DNA of 64,000 nucleotides, taken from contig CM066914.1 in NCBI GenBank assembly GCA_033964015.1, positions 14,401,637-14,465,636 of the forward strand, given 5' to 3'. The DNA comes from Scolanthus callimorphus. Its lineage: Eukaryota; Cnidaria; Anthozoa; Actiniaria; Edwardsiidae. Position numbers and translations under genes: made by a program. Each line of letters opens with the position of its first letter. The stretch's first letter is position 1. Below are positions 59,926 to 64,000 of this stretch, one piece after another. The notes beneath the pieces are model-generated. The model had not been told where the DNA came from and made no database searches. It saw only the letters and a list, made by a program, of their open reading frames with translations.

Positions 59926-60048
59926 AGGCTCTTATATTAGAGCCCGCTAAAATCTTCATTAGAGCCCGGATAATACGCCACAATAGCGGGCTCTTATATT
60001 AGAGCCCGCTAAAATATTCATTAGAGCCCGGATAATACGCCACAATAG
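59926..60048. repeat. Two tandem copies of a palindrome-containing unit
   Basis: A unit of about 66 bp with 'ggctcttatattagagcc' (itself palindromic), then 'cattagagcccggataat' and 'acgccacaatag', is repeated twice with one substitution noticed. Function unknown. Confidence 0.75.
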
Positions 60049-60267
60049 AGTACTAAAGTCATGACGTCACATAACAAATTTTCGATTAGCAACATTTGTC
60101 CATCGATTTAGAAATAGAAGAATGATATTCTCCGAAAAATGAAGGGAATTGGATAAAACACGACCGAGATATGGCCCTCTAAATGCATAATTTTCCATAG
60201 AAATCACTGTATTTTGGACTCGGTTCCATGCAAACGGTTTGCGGGAACTGGGGTCCAAAATACAGTG

Positions 60268-60540
60268 ACAACAACAACAACAACAACACTTTATTTAGCA
60301 CTCGTAAGAAAAAGATACAGGATTTATGAGTTTGTTTTTACAGGTTAATGGAGCACAAGGCACTTGGAAATAGTCAGGACTAATCGAGCCAAGTACCTCG
60401 GCCTAGGGTCTATAGGAAAAATTAATTGTAGAGTTGTAGGTAGATACATCAACAAGATACACGGGCAGCAGATACAGGACAAAAACACTAATACAAAACG
60501 AACAAGGGAAAGTGGCTTAAAGATTATCTAGTGATTTGTT
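60268..60540 (-). mobile_element. Possible 3' end of a non-LTR retroelement or SINE
   Basis: On the plus strand (CAA)n is followed by 'ctttatttagcactc' and unique sequence. Read on the minus strand this gives an AAATAAAG signal followed by a (TTG)n tail, a typical short-repeat tail of LINE/SINE copies. There is no coding part and the far boundary is a guess. Confidence 0.35.
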
Positions 60541-60764
60541 CAAGAACTTTACGTAATATTCAGTGTGTCGAATGTCGGTCTCGTTTCAACCGATTTGCCT
60601 CACTCTCCAAAGTTATTATAATTTCTGTTGACGTTATTATCATTTCCATGTCATTTATAAAGTTGTTCATTATTTTTTCCATTGATTTCGCGCCAGATGA
60701 ACACATTTCGTTCATGGAAAACTAGACTACAGAATAAAACTACTATTCTTGTGGTTAAAGAAGC

Positions 60765-60975
60765 ATACCTGCCAACTCTCCCGGTTTACGCGGGAGACTC
60801 CCGGTTTTAACCCTCAGTCTCCCGGGAAAAAAATTGAAACTTTCCATATATTTACTGTATATCTCCCGGGTAAATTTCTTGCGATTTTCTCGTACAGTTG
60901 TTGTATTTGTGACAAAATCTCCCGGGTTGAGACAAAATCTCCCGGTTTTGGGGTTTTCAGGGTTGGCATGTATGA
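60765..60975. repeat. Dispersed CTCCCGG-rich repeat
   Basis: Repeated 'ctcccggg/ctcccggtttt' words within about 200 bp, starting 'catacctgccaactctcccg' and ending 'ggttggcatgtatg'. These ends are themselves inverted ('catacctgccaac' / 'gttggcatgtatg'). Related text occurs at 53700 and 56927. Confidence 0.6.
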
Positions 60976-61061
60976 AGAAGACAAATGTTCGTAGAATAGA
61001 TCAATAATGGTTCATTGGATTTCTAAGCATGACCGCGACCACGAGATGGACAATACAGGGG

Positions 61062-61292
61062 GTGCTTACCATTGGTCACGAAAAACCGGTAATTTCGGTC
61101 GGGATTCCAATGGTACAGTCGATGTTTCGGTTATTCCGGTTGGTACGAGCAGTTCAGCTTCAGAGGTTGTCTCGCCGTTCCAGTTGGAACAAACCGATCG
61201 GAATGGTTTGTACCATTGGCACTCCAACCGGTTTTATGACCAAATAAGGTAGCCGATCCGAAGCGAAATGCGAACAAGCGAATGGTAAGCAC
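61062..61292. mobile_element. 231-bp TIR element upstream of the CxxC protein gene
   Basis: Ends are GTGCTTACCATT and AATGGTAAGCAC. Inner pairing includes 'ttggtcacgaaaaaccggt' with 'accggttttatgaccaa'. It ends about 140 bp before the start codon of the next gene and could contribute promoter sequence. Non-coding. Confidence 0.7.
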
Positions 61293-61431
61293 CATTCCAC
61301 TCGGTATTTCTTCCCAACCGGGATATTTTGTACCATTCGACGCTGATCAAAGAAAGCCTAGGACCTAATAAAGCACCGCTGCAAGTCGCGGGCTCAGCTG
61401 CGTCGGCAGCAACATATTATTCACAAAAATA

Positions 61432-62756
61432 ATGAAGGGTCGCACTTTATTTCTAGTTTTTCTAGCGGTTTTCGTAATAACCGTAAAATGTGAAGATCAA
61501 GTTGTACCTGAGAAGCCCATCGAAAAACCTAAAGCAGAACAAGAGTCTGTAAATTCGGGAGAAGAAGAGCCTACTAAACCGGCCGGCGACGCGAACACGA
61601 ACGACGAAGCGTCAGATGATGAGCAAAAATACAAACTAGGATCGCTATGCAACTATTGTACCTACTGTAAGGTAAGAGGGCTTTTACAACTGGTGGTAGC
61701 TGATAATTTGCACCACTTGTACTTTTAGTATATTGCATCATGTGTTGCCTTATTCACTAGTGACGTGTGCTTAGTAGCAAAGGTCTAGGCGTGTGCACGT
61801 CAGGGGGTACTTGTATTGGTAGAACCAACCCAATAGTCTTTGTGAGGTTTCCTTAACCCAAGAGACTTTCTATCCTGATTTACAAATATAATTGAGTGAG
61901 TGAAACAAAAGTTGAAATATTTAACGAATAATAAACAGGGGCATGCCCAGCAATACTCAAAGTATGCAGACGTGTACTGAAAATTGGACACCTTCTTGGT
62001 GACTCAAAAGGGGGAGTCCATGTTTTGTACCATCCCCAAAAATTGTGTTATGCCTAGCTTATTATAAATTATTTTCGACAGTTTTGTAAGCTATGCGACA
62101 AGGATTGCCCTTGCAAGACAAGCAAAAGGAAGCCTAACTGCCATTTGTGCAAGGCAAGTATCCATAGACTTGAATCAGAAAACTCTATTGTATTGCCTTG
62201 GTTTATCTCATTCAGTCAGCCGCCATTTTGTCAGCCTAGCAACATACCAAGTCATTTGGGCTACTTCTGAAAATAACCTGTCATTTTGTTTTAGTATTGC
62301 AAGTACTGCTCCTTGTGCTCTATATGTGATGTGGCATGTACACCAGGTGGAATTGTTGATGTTATAAGCTCGGCAATTTACAGGTATTACAAACAAACAG
62401 CAATGCAAAATATACACTGTGATAAGGGCAGGGAAGAGGGCTTCTCTTATCTGAGAAGATACAAAATGTTGGAGAAATACATTAAATATTATACAGGTAT
62501 AACAATTTGGGGAAATTAAAAATTTTACCAAGGTGGTAGAGATAAGAAATCTTGAGTTACTTGGTAAAACCTGGCATTCCTACACCACCAACTCTTTGGC
62601 TAGACAATTTCACCCCACCAATCACAAGTTGGAAACAAAAAGATTCCAGTGTTTTCTTGTTCCAACAGTTCCCTTCCAACCTTTACCAAGAAAGATCAAG
62701 AGGAAGTTGACAAAGACATAGAGAAGGCTAGAGATTTTATCAAAGAATATTTGTAA
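61432..62756 (+). CDS. Secreted or ER-lumenal CxxC-rich small acidic protein
   Basis: Exons 61432-61671, 62082-62153, 62295-62383 and 62669-62756 close in phase and give 162 residues. Order: signal peptide (FLVFLAVFVITVKC), an acidic Glu/Lys/Pro-rich segment (about 21-68), a run of CxxC pairs across exons 1-3 (CNYCTYCK, FCKLCDKDCPCK, CHLCK, YCKYCSLCSICDVAC), then GGIVDVISSAIYS and a charged C-terminal helix (DIEKARDFIKEYL). No transmembrane segment follows and there is no KDEL. The layout resembles the Cys-rich C-terminus of sarcoplasmic-reticulum histidine-rich calcium-binding (HRC-like) proteins, but the histidine-rich part is absent. I regard family membership as tentative; metal or calcium binding is inference. 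Intron 2 uses a GC donor (62154). Confidence 0.7.
62154..62155 (+). other. GC donor of intron 2 in the CxxC protein gene
   Basis: The exon ends TGCAAG and the intron starts GCAAGT; the acceptor TTGTTTTAG is at 62294. Joining keeps the CxxC rhythm (CHLCK then YCKYC) in phase. Confidence 0.75.
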
Positions 62757-64000
62757 CCTTTTATGTAAATCATCTTGCAATATTATTACTAAAAAGCAAA
62801 AATGAAACAACAAAAATGAAACATTTATTAAATGAAATATCTTGAGATTGTGGTATTCCATAAGAATATCCATATCCCTATATGTTTATGTGTTTGTTTC
62901 CCTTTTAATGGATACATTGTATTAATTAAGGAATTGCACAAATTTCATTAACATGTGAAATACTGTTCATTATATTTCACTCACTTTAATACATTCTTAT
63001 TCCTAAGTTTTTTTGTGTTTTATTAACTATGTAAATTACACTTTGAATTTTACATTTTGCTTGACATTGACAGTTCTATTATTTTAAATGGTCTCAGGCT
63101 GATAACATGATTGGTGGTTACTAGTTGATGTAAATTTCCACCAAACTACAGCTTCCAGTAATGTAAGGTTATAGAGTCCTAAAGTGTGATGTCACAAATT
63201 TGAAAATGTTCGAATTTCAGATTTTAGTCCACGAACACGCTGGGACCAACCACCCCCCTAAATGAGTCATCAAACATGGGCAAAAATCAAATCTCGACAT
63301 AACTTTCTACCCTTTGTGTCTATTTTTACCAAACTTCGTACATTGGATGACATTATGAAGACAAACATTTTTCACCTATTGAGTGGTCACCATGGTGTTT
63401 GTGACGTCACTGGCGGTTACGTAATTATTGGACCATTTTTCGTTATGTCGAATCTGCTTGTTTTTTGTAGCGGCAATGATAGAATGTAACTAGAGAAGCT
63501 GAAAATCGAAAATCGTTTGCTTTTTGGGTTTATATTAGCTGAGTTATGATTTTTTTATGATTTGCATAAGGTTGGATCTACCTTACCAATTGAAAAAATT
63601 ACAAAATAATTAATTTTTGTAGGATAATGTCATTGCACAGACAAAAGGTTGAACTAGTTGACTACAAAAGAATTGCAATAATTTCCATTCTCGGTCATCT
63701 ATTTTCCGTATTTAAAATCCCATAATGTAAACTCATGACGTCATAGATTATGACATCACAATCTAAAAACGCTTTATATCTTTGCTCTATGGACGAAATT
63801 CAAAATTTTAAAATCATACGATTTTAGATACCATTTTGCTTGACACTTAACAACAGAAATCGGTTCAATTGACAAAATACTCGAAAAAAATTACCAGCGA
63901 GTTTGTTTTCCCATACATTTGTTACTGTAACAAAATATTTAGGGGAGGGGAGGGGTCAATCTTTGAAATACTAGAGCTCAGCTGTTTTTTATGCTATCAA
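62757..64000. other. Intergenic to the window end
   Basis: AT-rich 3' flank of the CxxC gene. There is no canonical AATAAA close to the stop; ATTAAA occurs near 62828. Several 'gtgacgtcac/gatgtcac' words (63187, 63398, 63735, 63751) suggest an old transposon, but I could not define its ends. Confidence 0.4.

Larger units (their letters stand above)
57415..61431. other. Intergenic between GCN2 and the CxxC protein gene
   Basis: No supported gene. It holds the large foldback element (57421-58638), AATAAA at 58727 (a possible GCN2 polyadenylation signal beyond that element) and palindrome-rich tandem repeats (59926-60048). It also holds a (CAA)n-CTTTATTT retroelement-like tail (60268 onward), a CTCCCGG-type repeat (60765-60970) and a TIR element (61062-61292). 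Confidence 0.5.

Noticed and set aside
39600..60300. CRISPR array, operon or other prokaryotic system
   Set aside because: The DNA is plainly eukaryotic; the repeats seen are minisatellites and foldback elements without regular spacers.

Overview
This is animal nuclear DNA: intron-split genes with GT-AG (and two GC-AG) junctions, AT-rich intergenic DNA, many foldback and short inverted-repeat elements, and metazoan regulatory families. A galaxin-like di-cysteine repeat gene points to Cnidaria, probably an anthozoan such as a sea anemone. The species call is inference; the animal assignment is secure.

Layout. Positions 1-6.8 kb are intergenic, with foldback elements and a 36-bp minisatellite. 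At 6.8-7.7 kb (-) lies a paraxis/scleraxis-type bHLH gene. From 10.25 to 16.8 kb there is a head-to-tail duplication of about 3 kb carrying a galaxin-like terminal exon; one copy is intact and one is frame-broken. Each copy holds a different private transposon whose empty site is preserved in the other. At 19.7-22.75 kb (+) is a glycine-rich domain (DUF1399/GRDP) gene with collagen-like and Cys-Gly tails. 23-29.4 kb is repeat-rich. At 29.4-29.8 kb (-) is a second bHLH gene whose basic region matches the first. 30-34.6 kb shows no gene I can support.

At 34.8-38.45 kb (-) is a six-exon type I membrane protein with a mannose-6-phosphate-receptor-homology-like lumenal region and a lysosomal GYxxV tail. 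It is head-to-head, 572 bp apart, with the largest gene of the window: a 20-exon GCN2 (EIF2AK4) eIF2alpha kinase at 39.0-57.4 kb (+). All GCN2 domains are present: RWD, pseudokinase, kinase, HisRS-like and C-terminal domain. A single-exon class A GPCR sits antisense inside its last intron. A 1.2-kb foldback element follows the stop codon. At 61.4-62.8 kb (+) is a small four-exon secreted or ER-lumenal CxxC-rich protein.

The genes do not form a pathway. GCN2 is the amino-acid-starvation kinase, the MRH-type protein is probably endolysosomal, the two bHLH genes are transcription factors, and the galaxin-like and GRDP genes look extracellular or structural. Three otherwise clean reading frames (two exons of GCN2 and the GPCR) each lack one base at a short homopolymer. 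This suggests consensus errors and should temper any pseudogene call. Exon ends were placed by reading-phase arithmetic and splice consensus; no search was run.
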